From positions 7,229,501 to 7,293,500 of the forward strand of contig NW_027464588.1 in the NCBI RefSeq assembly GCF_043290135.1: a DNA stretch of 64,000 nt. Reading direction: 5' to 3'. This document shows positions 1 to 10,391 of this stretch, piece after piece (positions within the stretch are counted from its first letter, which is position 1; each line of letters begins with the position of its first letter). The stretch comes from Rhipicephalus microplus. Taxonomy: Eukaryota > Arthropoda > Arachnida > Ixodida > Ixodidae. The notes beneath the pieces were generated by a model. The model worked only from the letters and a program-made list of their open reading frames with translations, searched no databases and was not told where the DNA came from. The position numbers and the translations under genes are program-made.

Positions 1-1385
1 GTTATGTTAATGTGTCCAGCGGCCGAGGAAGCGCATTTTAAGATTGTCACTTTCGGTGAATGTGCCACTTTGCGTGAGGTGTAACCTGCACGTACTATGC
101 GAGCGAAGTGGCATGCCCACCTTCTTCCACAATTACGTCAGCGTGCCAGAAGCAGTATCATGGTGATATTTACAGTTGGAAATGAGGCCACAAGTATGCA
201 CCTAGGTTGCGTGCTTCAGCGTATACAAACAGAGCGGATTAGTTGGTCGCCCGAAACCTGAAGCAGCGTGTCGCTTCACTTACGCATGTGTTGCCACTCA
301 TTCCAGCGTAATTTCGGGTGCTCGCTAAGATTGCGACGTAACTAACATACTTTTGTCGCCAGAAATGCAATGAGTCAAGAAACAAGCAACCTATTTTGGA
401 ATGATTACATGCACCATGGCACAGCATGGCCAAACAAGTGAACAGCTCAGAGTAAGACCATTTTAGCAAATTAAGCTCCTGGCAGTTAGAAAACAAAACA
501 AAAAACTATTGACAGAGTGCAATATGTTGCGTAGCCAAACCGTTCGTTTAGCCGCGCATTCGAGCAGGGTGTGCCGACTTCGACCATCGACCAGGAAGGA
601 CTCGGATAATCTAAGGCAAAATTTCACGTTCCCTGTCGCCTTGAAATAAAGAAGGGCTTTGATGGTGGGTGTAACAGTGACGAAAAAATAAGGGCGGTCA
701 CGTGCCATGACCATAATGACTGAAGGTTTCGGCTTATCTCGCGTTAGTTGGTTGACGGTCATGACCTCGCATTTTCTTTTGAGCGTCAGTGGAAAGGAGG
801 CGGAGAAATTTCGCTGCATACGTGAACAAAGTGTTACTGTGGCCCTGACAACGATGTTTTCGCTAAACAGCTGGGAAGTTGATGTCCCGAGACCCCGTCC
901 TTCTATAATAAAATTGTAAAGGAAATTCTGCAGTGGTTTGTCTCAGCCGTTAACGAATTGATTTTGTTTGGGTCACATACTGGAGAGACGAGAAGCCTTA
1001 TGGTTAGTGGCGACTGCAGTGGGATAATTGAGAATTGCAATCGTGACGACATGAACGCTTCCGAATGCAAGATGGATGACACGATGAAATAGACAACGCA
1101 CGTTCCGCTTGTGCATATGAACTGTTTAGGGGCTACATGGCTGTATGTAGGCTAGCACGAAATGTGAGCCTTTTGTTGGAAGATTATTTTTACATTCGTG
1201 CAGTGACGAAGAGTCATAACCAGCAAGAGAATCAGTCGAGCTCAACTTGAGTCATTTAGTATTGAAGAGTGCAAATGGAAGTGTTTCGAGGAATGGCTGG
1301 GGGAGGAGAAAGATTTGTGATGTGTCGCAGACAGGCCATACGATTTCATTCCTGTCGCAGAAAGAGTTGTCGTTAACTGCGAATG
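1..1385. other. no recognisable gene
   Basis: Only short, mutually overlapping open frames without a recognisable motif are present. I see no repeat, RNA gene or convincing exon here. Confidence 0.5.
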
Positions 1386-1553
1386 CTGCGGCGGCTTCAT
1401 TTCTGATGAAGGCGGAAATGTTGTAGGCCCGTGTGCTCAGATTTGGGTTCACGTTGAAGAACCCCAGGTGGTCTAAATTTCAGGAGCCCTCAACTACGGC
1501 GTCTCTCATAATCATATGGTGGTTTTGGGACGTTAAACACCACATATCAATCA
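1386..1553 (+). repeat. tRNA-derived SINE, 5'-truncated
   Basis: The body and tail of the SINE that recurs through this window are clear: a GCGGCGGCTTCATTTC entry, then GTGTGCTCAGATTTGGGT, AAGAACCCCAGGTGG and CATAATCATATGGTGGTTTT, ending in CACATATCAATCAG. The tRNA-like head seen at 10147 is missing. Family assignment to the Ruka-type tick SINE is from memory. Confidence 0.85.
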
Positions 1554-3674
1554 GTTACCTGCGAATACATATAGAGTATAAGGACAATTGTTGAAGTAAT
1601 GGCTAGTTATGAAGGTCAACTATTGAGATTTGTGGCCTTAATAAGGGAAGTGGTGGAGTTTGTCCATTGACGACGATGCCACGTGCGAGAGATTCACCTA
1701 TGCAACACGCAGTAGAAATATAAGCGTTTAGTCCGCAGAGCCACCACTCTCATGAAGACTCAGTAACGTCAACAATACATAAACTTGTACGAATGGAAGG
1801 CTAGAACACCGACGGGAATGTGCACTAATGCTGGCAACAGAGGTTGCACGTAAAAGACAGAGCTTCGAGGACCTAAACGTTTCACGAAGTACCGGCGAGA
1901 CCACGCAATAAGCGTTACTTACCCAACATGCATGCATTGTGTATGTGTCGCTACCCGAAGGAAGACGGTCACAATGGAATTAAGCGAAGCACGGCGCTGC
2001 TGTTCTAGCTTGTGTGCGCCATGCCTTGTCGAAATGAGTGGTAGCAGTATGCGGATATGGCAGCCCACCAATTTGAAAACGGCACATATATAGGTGGGGA
2101 GACTCATATTAAAAACAAAACAGTGAAATATATTGATGCCTCTAAAGTGAGACGTGTCTCAGTTGCGTAGTTTGACAACTTCAAGTTGTCCAAGTCATCC
2201 CTTTTTTGTTCATTGAGAACGGCATCACTCTGGTTAGGACAAATTGAGTTTCGAACGCTATGATGGCACGCAGCTGGGTCAAAGATGCAATACACACGTG
2301 ACTGCCGCAGTTTGGTGGCTTGTGTACCTTGCAATTTTTTCTGGGTTCGTCTTTGCCTAGCAAGTGCAGTACACTCTGCATGTCTTGTCGCAGGCCAGCC
2401 TGAGCCACCACAGTTTTGTATCTGTAGTTTTGGCGTATTGTTAATTATGGTGGCAAAAAACAAAGAAACTGGCTTAAATCAGTTGCGGTGATATCTCTCG
2501 CTGGCACACAGCTTTCGCGTTATGAATGACGCTGTACTTCGTGGGCGCAGGGTAGGGTATATTGGGAAAGGCATACTAGGAAAGCTCTGTAAAAAGGGGC
2601 AAGTACATTTGCGCAAAATTACCGATCAATTATCTGCGAATGGTGTAGAATGAATGACTGGAGTGACACACCGCCATGGAATATCATCCAATGGCTCACC
2701 CATACCAACCCACAAAGGTGGCGATAGGTGGTTGACAAGCTCGGACAAGGGTTAACCTCCTCAGCATGTTTCGGCACAGAAGAGTTCCAGCGTTGCTGAA
2801 GCCCATTGCGGTTGAAATGCCGAAACACAAGTGTGGTCTTTTGATTTAGGTGCACCTTTAAGAAACCCCTATTTATCTGGAGACCAACGCTGCATCTTGC
2901 CTACTAGATATATTGTTGTTCATTTTGTGACACTTTACAATTTTCAAACTGAGCACCAAATATAACCTTCCTAGCACTGACAATCTTGGGATAAAATATT
3001 TTAACAGGAGGGCCACCTCCTGCACTACATGTAAAAACGTTGAATCGTAACACTGAATAAGCACCCCCGCAATGCGTGTAGGAACTTGATTAATTTTGGA
3101 TTTTCCAGTGATGGAGACATGGTCTACTAGAGACGTTGAATCAGCGGGACAATGTTGACGAAGATTGTTGTTGACCCTAGCGCTTGTATTGCCAGCGCAG
3201 GTAAGCTTGCATGACTTTTGTAACATTGGCTCTTTTTTGGTTCGCTCGAAACTTTCGGGCAACAACAAACCCTTTCAAGAGCAGCCGCAGCGTCCGGTGA
3301 AGACGTTCTCTGACTACGCGCTGAGTATATGCGATATTGACCTCTGGAATTTAGTTCAGGTGCCTTCCTTGCTTACAAAATTTAAGTTATTCACTGTACG
3401 CATTGACGGTGGCGGTTCACATTATTGATCGGGTGCAAATGAAATTCCCCGCGCTCGAAGCAGAATGGAAGCTACTTTCAATTGGAACTTTGCTCAGTCC
3501 GCTGCCTATTACCGGACTCGTCAACGCCTTTTTCACGAGCGATGATTACGGTGAGTTCGCCCATTCTTTTGTCCAGTTTCATTCTCTAACAAGTCTCTTG
3601 TTTCTGCTTTCAGAGCTACCAGCGTTTTTCTTTTCAAAGCTTTACAAACCCTTATTATGAAAGTATTGTTGCTC
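1554..3674. other. no recognisable gene
   Basis: Unique-looking intergenic or intronic DNA with only short open frames. None has a recognisable domain, and no GT-AG bounded coding block stood out. Confidence 0.45.
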
Positions 3675-3905
3675 TGCCACAGTGGTCTTGTGGCTACGGT
3701 ACTCGGCGGCTGACGCACACGTCACGGGATCGAAGCCTGGCTGTGGCGGCTGCATTTTCGATGGAGGCGGGAATTCTGTAGACCCGCGCGATCAGATTTT
3801 GGTGCATGTTAGAAAAAGTCTAGGTGGTCAAAATTTCTGGAGCCCTCCAATACGGCGTCGCTACAATGATATCGTGGTTTGGGGACGTTGAACCTCATAC
3901 ATCGG
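3675..3905 (+). repeat. tRNA-derived SINE, diverged
   Basis: Head (GGTACTCGGCGGCTGAC, then a B-box-like GGGATCGAAGCC), body and a tail with ATGATATCGTGGTTTGGGGACGTTGAA match the SINE at 10147 with many substitutions, so this is an older copy. It lies 190 bp outside the gypsy element that starts at 4092. Confidence 0.8.
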
Positions 3906-4091
3906 CATCATCATCATGTAAGTATTGGCTTCTATAGGACTATGTGTGTGGCCTACACTGCTTGTAATGAAAACCCAACTTTGTGTTATTCCGCGAAGTG
4001 GGAAAACTGAAGAAAAGTTTTTCGTAATACAAGCCATATGCAATGAAACGCAAAAATTGAGGACCAATGCACGGGCTTTCCTTTTCAATAT

Positions 4092-4263
4092 TGTTACGCC
4101 TACGAGGGGTTTATTCGAAGCAGACGTAACGGTCGACTTGACGGTATACCGCAGTGAACGCGAAGCAGCGAGCTCTTGCCACCAACCGAACGTCCTCTTC
4201 TTCGGCTACCACCATGTTCCCCGCTACACAGGTGCACATACCTAAATTACACATGTGGTAAAA
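4092..4263 (-). repeat. 3' LTR of the gypsy element
   Basis: 172 bp, direct repeat of 9156-9327 with three mismatches. The plus-strand edges TGTTAC/GTAAAA form the short terminal inverted repeat typical of LTRs. Confidence 0.95.
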
Positions 4264-4278
4264 CTTCCCTCCGCGCAG
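4264..4278 (-). promoter_or_regulatory. polypurine tract
   Basis: Directly inside the 3' LTR the minus strand reads CTGCGCGGAGGGAAG, ending exactly at the LTR edge. This is the expected position and composition of the plus-strand primer of reverse transcription. Confidence 0.75.
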
Positions 4279-4297
4279 ACGAAGCCCACTGGGCGAG

Positions 4298-4892
4298 TCA
4301 AACAGTCTCTCGAGGAACAAAGCGCTTCAAACGTGCAAAATGGACAAGTTCAGTTTTTGCAGACCGTCGGCCGTTTGAATGGAGACGCGCTATGCGGTAA
4401 ACTAAATCACTGATACGGTCTACAACAAGGTAAGGTCCCGCATAGTGCGCTAGCAGTTTCTCGCTCAAACCGCGTTTTCTAGTTGGTGTCCACAGCAACA
4501 CTAGGTCGCCGCGATTCTACGTCACGTGTCGGCGTAGGCGGTCAAAATGTGCCTTCGAGCGATCTTGCGAAGCAAGAGTGCGCAAATAAGCAAGGCGTCT
4601 ATCTTCTTCTGCCCGACAGATGATCTCGGATATGCAGGGATCATGGTGGTCTAAACACGGGAAGATGGTATTCAGGGTATGACGAGGTGGTCGAGCATAT
4701 AGAAAAAAGAAAGGACTGTAGCCGGTAGTTTCATGCTGAGCGGTGTTGAATGCATATGTAATAAGGGGTATAATACTGTCCCAGTCCTTGTGATCAGATG
4801 CAACATACGTAGACAGCATGTTCGAGAGAGTTCTGTTCGTTCGTTCAGTTAGACCGTTCGTTTGGGGATGGTACGGCGTAGAGTGCCGAAAC
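4298..4892 (-). pseudogene. gypsy integrase, C-terminal part
   Basis: Two open blocks in one frame (4517-4892 and 4298-4516) are separated by a TAG at about 4514. The upstream block is separated from the rest of integrase by a TAA at about 4893. The first block holds the end of the integrase core, including the YHPQTNG-type region that brings the catalytic glutamate, and the conserved TAQHETTGYSPF segment. The second block has the GPYLVV pattern of the gypsy integrase C-terminal (GPY/F) module, where the protein contacts DNA. No chromodomain is visible after it; the frame ends at 4298, about 20 nt from the purine tract. Stops make the chain non-functional as assembled. Confidence 0.85.
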
Positions 4893-4894
4893 CC

Positions 4895-6079
4895 TTAAGC
4901 ACAGACACGAAGCATCTCTTCCATCACGTCTGCTGTGAATTGTCGGCCACGGTCACTGATTACGATTTTGGGAGGTTCATGCCGAAGAATTACAAAACGT
5001 AGCATGAAGGAAGACACATCGGCTGCAGTTGCCGATGGTATGGCAGCTGTCTCGCAGTACCGTGTTAAATGGTCGGTGCAAACGACTATCCAGCGATTTC
5101 CATCAGAAGACCGGGGAAAGGGTCCAAGGAGGTCAATCCCGACTTGCTCGAATGGAGCTCTAGGGGGCGGCATCGGATGTAATCGCCCTAAAGGAGCACT
5201 TGTTGGGCGCTTATGACGTTGACACTTGTTACAGCTAGACACGTATTGTTCCGTCGTCTGGCGCATTTTGGGCCAGTAGAATCTTTCTTGAAGACGGCAC
5301 AGAGTTTTTGCTGTGCCTAGATGACCGGATGTTGGGTCATCGTGCATAGCCTGCAAAACATAAACGCGAAGATTCTTCGGAACAACCAGAAGATATCGTG
5401 AGCCGGTGTTGGTGTAGCTCTTTTTGTACAATAGTCCGTCTCGGATGCAGAAGCGCATAGGCGATGATTTTGGTTTGGTAGCAAAAAGCTGTTGTACGGT
5501 GCTGTCCCTTTGTTGCTCATCCTTAAAGGTCTTGTTATCAGGAAACGGGTGGTCGAGTGATGCAATGTAGGCATCGAAGGTGTCCGCGTCACATTCAGTC
5601 GTTGGAAGCGGTAGTCGCGAAAGACAATCTGCGTCAGCGTGACGTCGGCCGCTTTTATAGGAAACCGTGAAGTCATATTCTTGTAGACGAAGTGCCCAGC
5701 GCGCCAGCCAACCAGATGGGTCACGCAGGTTGACCAACCAGCAGAAAGAATGATGGTCTGTCACGACGGTAAAGGGGCGTCCGTACAGGTAGGACCGGAA
5801 GCGCTGCACTGCGAAGACTACTGCAAGGCATTCTTGCTCTGTGACAGTGTAGTTACGCTCGGACTTGCTGAGCGAGCGACTTGCATACGCTACGACGTGT
5901 TCTTGATTATCCAAGCGTTGAACCAGGACAGCACCCACACCAATACCACTGGCGTCTGTGTGAATCTCAGTGGGAGCGAGAGGATTGAAGTGGCGAAGAA
6001 TCGGATGGGACGTCAAAAGAAACTTCAACTCCGAAAAAGCAGACTCGCATTCCCGGGTCCGGTCAAACTGCGCACCTTT
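4895..6079 (-). pseudogene. gypsy RNase H and integrase N-terminal part
   Basis: One long frame of about 377 codons. It opens with the gypsy RNase H domain: EIHTDASGIGVGAV carries the first acidic residue, then VTEQECLAVVFAVQRFRSYL and TDHHSFCWL, ending in RHADADCLSRLP. Then comes integrase: the HHCC zinc module (SGHLGTAKTL to SSCNKCQRHK), the first catalytic aspartate in GIDLLGPFP and the second in VISDRGRQF. The catalytic glutamate lies beyond the stop at about 4893. An in-frame TAG at about 6080 and a frameshift at about 6155 separate this block from the RT. Domain order and spacing are normal for Ty3/gypsy; only the breaks are unusual. Confidence 0.9.
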
Positions 6080-7253
6080 CTAAAGCAGACACGTGAGTGG
6101 GTATGCGATATTGGCAAAGCCAGGAATGAATCGGCGAAGTATGAACAAAGCCCAAAAAGCTTCGCAGTTCTTTCACCGAGCTTGGCTGCTTAAATGCCTC
6201 CACTGCGGCCGTCTTGGCGGGATCCGGTCTTATGCCTTCTTTGTTTACTAAGTGTCCAAGGACGAGTGTTTGGCGCTCTCCAAAACGACATTTCTTTGAG
6301 TTCAGCACCAAGCGTGCTTTGCTTAGACAGTCCAGTACGAGACCAAGGCGTGTGTTGTGCTCACAAAACGTGCGCCCAAAAATTACAACGTCGTCCAAGT
6401 AACACATACACACTTCCCACTTCAATTCACGTAGAATGTTGTCCATAAATCGCTCAAAAGTTGCGGGCGCGTTGCAGAGTCCGAACGGCATCACATTGAA
6501 TTCAAATAGTCCATCTGTTGTAACAAATGTCGTTTTCTCCTTGTCTTCCTCGTGCATTGGAATCTGCCAGTAGCCTGACCTCAGAACCACAGACGAAAAG
6601 TTAAAGGCCGATGATAGACAGTCGATAGCATCATCAATCCGCGGGAGTGGGTATACGTCTTTTTTATTGATGGCGTTGAGACGGCGGTAGTCAACACAAA
6701 ATCGCCATGTCCCATCTTTATTCTTCACTAGAATTACTGGAGCGGCCCACGGACTACATAATTCTTGAATTACATTTTGCTTGAGCATCTCGCAAACCTG
6801 TTCATTGATCACTGCGTGTTCGGAAGGTGATACACGATATGGTTTCTGTCGGAGAGGTCTGTGAGATGTCGTGTCGATTCGGTGCTTTATACGAGAAGCA
6901 GGGATTGACGGTGAATCATGCTGTGCGAAATAAAAAATACCGGCATGTTTGCGCAGAATACTCGCCAGTTCATCACGTTTCTTGGCGCTGAGTGACTTAT
7001 CAATCATAGCCATAATGGTGGTGTCCCTGGCGTGCAGATTATCGCAACGGGTCTTATCCGGCGAATCATTGCTTTCTGCGAGGGTGGCAAGCGACAATAC
7101 TTGGTGTTCACGAATCTGTGCAAGTTTCAGACCCTTCGGCAGCACTGTAAATTCATTAGAGCCGTTAATCGCCCATAAACCAGCATGCCCTAGCGCAACC
7201 GATAATGTACAGTAGGGTATTAAAACTGTCTTCTTTATGCAACTGAGATGCAC
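6063..7253 (-). pseudogene. gypsy reverse transcriptase
   Basis: A 396-codon frame covering the RT: CSPWAAPVILVKNKDGTWRF, CVDYRRLNAI, GYWQIPM, MPFGLCNAPATFERFMD and CYLDDVVIFG, ending with the thumb motif LRSFLGF before the frame slips. The fingers-palm motif that normally reads L-D-L-R-S-G-Y-W instead reads V-V-L-R-S-G-Y-W at about 6585, so the first catalytic aspartate is a valine, a single GAT-to-GTT-type change. The YLDD pair at about 6405 is intact. The N-terminal 100 residues are the protease-RT linker and overlap the protease frame by 19 nt. With the metal-binding aspartate lost, the product should not polymerise. Confidence 0.92.
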
Positions 7254-7830
7254 GGCTCCACAGTTGCGTCAAATGTTTTCTCGCTTGCAGGTGAACAGTC
7301 AGCAGGGACACATTTTGCAGACAACGGCGGCACAGTTGTGTCCACAGACACGCAAAGAGCACTTTCTTGAGAGGGCGAGTTTTCCATAAACGAAACTGGG
7401 ATATCAGAATCTACTGTAATTTGTCCTGTGCGGCAATCAACAGTAGCACCACATAGCTTCAAGAAATCGAGTCCAAGAATGATGTCGTGCGTAGTATGAG
7501 GGAGAACAGCAAACTCCGTGACAAAGTTCTGGCATGCCAAACTAACAGTCACAGTGCAGACACCAACAGGTTGTAACACCTCTCCGCTCACTCCACGAAA
7601 GTATCAGGACGGTCCCAACGAAACATAACCTTTCGTCCAAGAAGGCGGGTGAAACGTAAACTCATCACTGACACGCTTGCACCTGTGTCCACCAACGCCA
7701 TCGTCGGTACACCATCGATAAGCACTCGAACCTTATTTCTAAGCATGGAAGCTAACGGAGGTATATCTATTGAAATCGAAGACTGTCCGGCGACCTCACC
7801 TCCAACGGCCGCGCCGGCTAGTTTTCCGTA
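7235..7830 (-). pseudogene. gypsy aspartic protease, frameshifted
   Basis: The active-site triplet is in VDTGASVSVMS at about 7670-7690. The downstream conserved DIILGLDFL (the second protease signature, I-L-G-x-D) at about 7465 is in a different frame, so a 1-nt indel lies near 7590, between the catalytic loop and the flap region. The enzyme would normally act as a dimer and cut Gag-Pol. The start is within the gag-pol polyprotein, so no separate start codon is expected. Confidence 0.85.
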
Positions 7831-7834
7831 GGAG

Positions 7835-9048
7835 GCGAGGAGTGGCAGCGCCGAGGAGACGGTGATCGGTTGGCACGAGGAGCAGGTGGTGGTGTCACAC
7901 TGCGGTCAGAGGCCGGAGATTGGTTTCGTAGCGGTCCTGGGATCTCGTAAGACGCGCTTCCCGGGAATGTCGGTGCTCGGGTAAGGTCTGAATGGTTAAA
8001 TCTCCGTGATCGGTCGTACCTTGGCGGCTGCCGGTAGTTGCAATACCTGGCAATGTGTCCTTCGAAGCCACAGTTGTAGCAGACTGGTAGAGGACGCTCG
8101 CTGAACCAATGCTGAGACTGCTCAGCTGTGAAGGGTCGGTGACGAGCTTGCTGAGCGGGGGCTGCTCACCTCTGTGTGGCGGGGCCGTGCCGAAGGCGTT
8201 GCCCATATCGCTGGTCGGCCGCGAATGAGTCACGACGTGGCCTCGGATTTCCAATTTCGCTGATGTCTGCCACACATACCGATGGTGGCAAAGGAGCTGA
8301 TGGTGCCGCCGTGTAGTAGGTTGGATTGGTAGGTGGATGAGGAATGGTTTAGTCGACCCTGCCACCTTGTCGCTGCAGCTCTTCACGCACAATTGCCCGA
8401 ATAGTAGCCGCAAGGTCGGTGGGCGGGTACACGTCGACGCTGGCAACCGTTGTCACACTTGCCAGCCTACCAAATTTCGGGGCGATGCGACGAGTCTTCA
8501 ATTTTTCAAACGTGCGGCATTGGCGTTGGACGTCGGAGGCAGAGGTGAGGTCATCCCTGCCTATCAGAAAATTGTAAACGTCTTCCGCTATGCCTTTCAA
8601 TAGGTGTCCGATCCTGCCTTCTTCGGACATCTGCGAGTTTATACTCTTGCAAAGCTTAAGGACGTCCTCTATATAAGCAGTGCAGGTTTCTCCGGGAGTC
8701 TGGCTCTTCCAGCAAGAGTCCGCTCCGCGCTTTTCTTTTTTGAATCAGAGTCACCAAACACTTCTTGAGTTCTTGAGCAAAAAGGGCCCATGTTGTCAAG
8801 GACTCTTCGTGGTTTTCATACCACATCAGTGCAGTGTCCGTGAGAAACAGCGCAACGTTTTCAAGCTGATCGATAGAGTTCCAGTGATTGTACCGGCTCA
8901 CCCTTTTGTAGTGCGTTAGCCACGCGTCCACATCTTCTCCTGCCATTCCCGCGAACGGGCGGAGTTCCATGTAGTGATGCCGAGGTGTAGTCAGTGTAGA
9001 TTGGCGTGAAGTCGAAGCGGTTGATTCCTGACCTTCGCTCTGGGTCAT
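7835..9048 (-). pseudogene. gypsy gag (capsid and CCHC nucleocapsid), multiply frameshifted
   Basis: The first ATG of the capsid frame is at 9048 (MTQSEGQEST). The capsid (retrotransposon gag) region is recognisable from ELRPFAG, DVDAWLTHYKRVSRY and FLTDTALMWYENHEE. It shifts frame at about 8758 and again at about 8715, then resumes as MSEEGRIGHLLKGI to about 8349, then shifts once more. There is an in-frame TGA near 8170. The nucleocapsid zinc knuckle CYNCGFEGHIARYC (C-x2-C-x4-H-x4-C) is at about 8035-8077, followed by an Arg/Pro/Ser-rich tail into protease. An upstream in-frame GTG at 9153 lies in the primer-binding site and is not a credible start. Confidence 0.82.
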
Positions 9049-9136
9049 GACGACTGTTGTCGGCGGCAGACCGGCAAGACGACGGCTCCGGCGAACTCCG
9101 AACAGCTGTGGCTCCGTGGTACGTCGACGTGTCGTA

Positions 9137-9152
9137 CCCCGCACCTCCACCA
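9137..9152 (-). promoter_or_regulatory. primer-binding site, tRNA-Ala-like
   Basis: Three bases inside the 5' LTR the minus strand reads TGGTGGAGGTGCGGGG. It begins with the TGG expected to pair with tRNA CCA, and the implied tRNA 3' end ACCTCCACCA resembles eukaryotic tRNA-Ala. The tRNA identity is an inference from memory. Confidence 0.55.
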
Positions 9153-9155
9153 CTC

Positions 9156-9327
9156 TGTTACGCCTACGAGGGGTTTATTCGAAGCAGACGTAACGGTCGA
9201 CTCGACGGTATACCGCAGTGAACGCGAAGCAGCGAGCTCTTGCCACCAACCGAACGTCCTCTTCTTCTGCTACCACCATGTTCCCCGCTACACAGGTGCA
9301 CATACCTAAATTACACATGTGGTAACA
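9156..9327 (-). repeat. 5' LTR of the gypsy element
   Basis: 172 bp, TGTTAC...GTAACA on the plus strand, matching 4092-4263 with three mismatches. On the minus strand it is the promoter-side LTR, upstream of gag. Confidence 0.95.
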
Positions 9328-9773
9328 ATATTTACAGGTCGTGCGATGTCGGCTTAAATCGGACTGAAGCGCTTACATCGGAGCCAACATTACCTTTAGC
9401 GGCAATAATTTGCAGCGACATGATGCGGTAAGCACAAGCGATTGCGAATTGTACCCTTTATAATGAAAACAGTCACGTTTACATCAGCGAGTACTGTACA
9501 TAAAAAATGAACAGTGAGACATGAAAAGTATGAGACATTTCCACTGCATAGTATCGTTTCAAGCACTCAAACAATATATAAGTGATTATCGCTATCGCGA
9601 AAAAATTCTCTAGTGCCGATTAAATATACCTTTCAGAAATACACCTTTAAGACGTTCTCGATTATTAAGACGCTGCACATGTGAGAACCCACTTACGATT
9701 ATTCTGCTTAAATACCCTTACGTAAGAAAACGCAAAGTGCTTCTAATCATCCTTGACCCAATTTTCGCACTTG
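9328..9773. other. no recognisable gene
   Basis: AT-rich flank of the gypsy element up to the next SINE. Nothing recognised apart from the target duplication at 9328-9331. Confidence 0.5.
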
Positions 9774-10012
9774 CCCCGCGGTGGTGGTCAAGTGGTTAAG
9801 GTACTCGGCTGCTGACCCGCAGGTCGCGGGATCAAATCCCGGCTGCGGAGGCTGCATTTTTGATGGAAGCGAAAATGCTGTAGGCCCGAGTGCTCAGATT
9901 GGGGTGCACGTTAAAGAACCCCAGGTGTCGAAATTTCCGATGCTTTCCACTATGGCGCCTCTCATAACCATATGGTGGTTTTGGAACAATAAGCCCAACA
10001 TATCAATCAAAT
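9774..10012 (+). repeat. tRNA-derived SINE, full length
   Basis: Starts CCCCGCGGTGGTGGTCAAGTGG, with an A-box-like block, then a B-box-like GGGATCAAATCCC, the SINE body, and a CATATCAATCAAAT tail. It is in the same orientation as the copy at 10147, only 135 bp away. Confidence 0.92.
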
Positions 10013-10146
10013 AAATTGATTGTTACACTTATCAGAAAAAAAAATTAATTTTAACTCTATTGGTGAATTTCAGCTTTCCACGCAATATACTTTCTTTGTT
10101 GCCATGCATTGCCATATAAGCAGTTGCTATGCTTTCCAAAAGTTTT

Positions 10147-10391
10147 GCCCCGCCGTGGTGGTCTAGTGGCTAAGGTACTCGGCTGCTGACTCGCAGGTCA
10201 CGGGTTCGAATCTCGGCTGCGGCGGCTGCATTTCTGATGGAAGCGAAAATGTTGTAGGCCCATGTGCTCAGATTTGGGTGCACGGTAAAGAACCCCCGGT
10301 GGTCAAAACTTCCGGAGCCCTCCACTACGGCGTCTCTCATAATCATATGGTGGTTTTCGGATGTTAAACCCCACAAATCAATCAATCAATC
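10147..10391 (+). repeat. tRNA-derived SINE, full length, best-preserved copy
   Basis: The head reads GCCCCGCCGTGGTGGTCTAG, and the internal pol III boxes are TGGTCTAGTGG (A box) and GGTTCGAATCTC (B box). The tRNA-unrelated body has GTGCTCAGATTTGGGTGCAC and ATAATCATATGGTGGTTTTC. The tail is a short (ATCA)n run. This copy is the reference for the other SINE calls here. Confidence 0.95.

Larger units (their letters stand above)
4092..9327 (-). mobile_element. Ty3/gypsy LTR retrotransposon, complete but decayed
   Basis: A 5236-bp element on the minus strand. Two 172-bp direct LTRs begin TGTTAC and end GTAACA (GTAAAA in the 4092 copy) and differ at only three positions. The flanks carry a 4-bp duplication, ATAT, at 4088-4091 and 9328-9331. 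Between the LTRs, on the minus strand, are gag with a CCHC knuckle, aspartic protease, reverse transcriptase, RNase H and integrase in the usual gypsy order. A primer-binding site lies inside the 5' LTR (9137-9152) and a purine tract abuts the 3' LTR (4264-4278). Coding is broken by at least four frameshifts and several stops, and the RT has lost a catalytic aspartate, so it is not autonomous. With about 98% LTR identity against many coding lesions, much of the damage may have been inherited from a defective copy, or some breaks may be assembly errors. Confidence 0.95.

Noticed and set aside
9048..9153. Gag start at the GTG at 9153
   Set aside because: The codon lies inside the primer-binding site beside the 5' LTR; the ATG at 9048 is the sensible start.
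10147..10220. A tRNA gene
   Set aside because: The A and B boxes belong to the tRNA-like head of a SINE; the acceptor stem does not close, and the same head recurs at 9774, 3675 and 54444.
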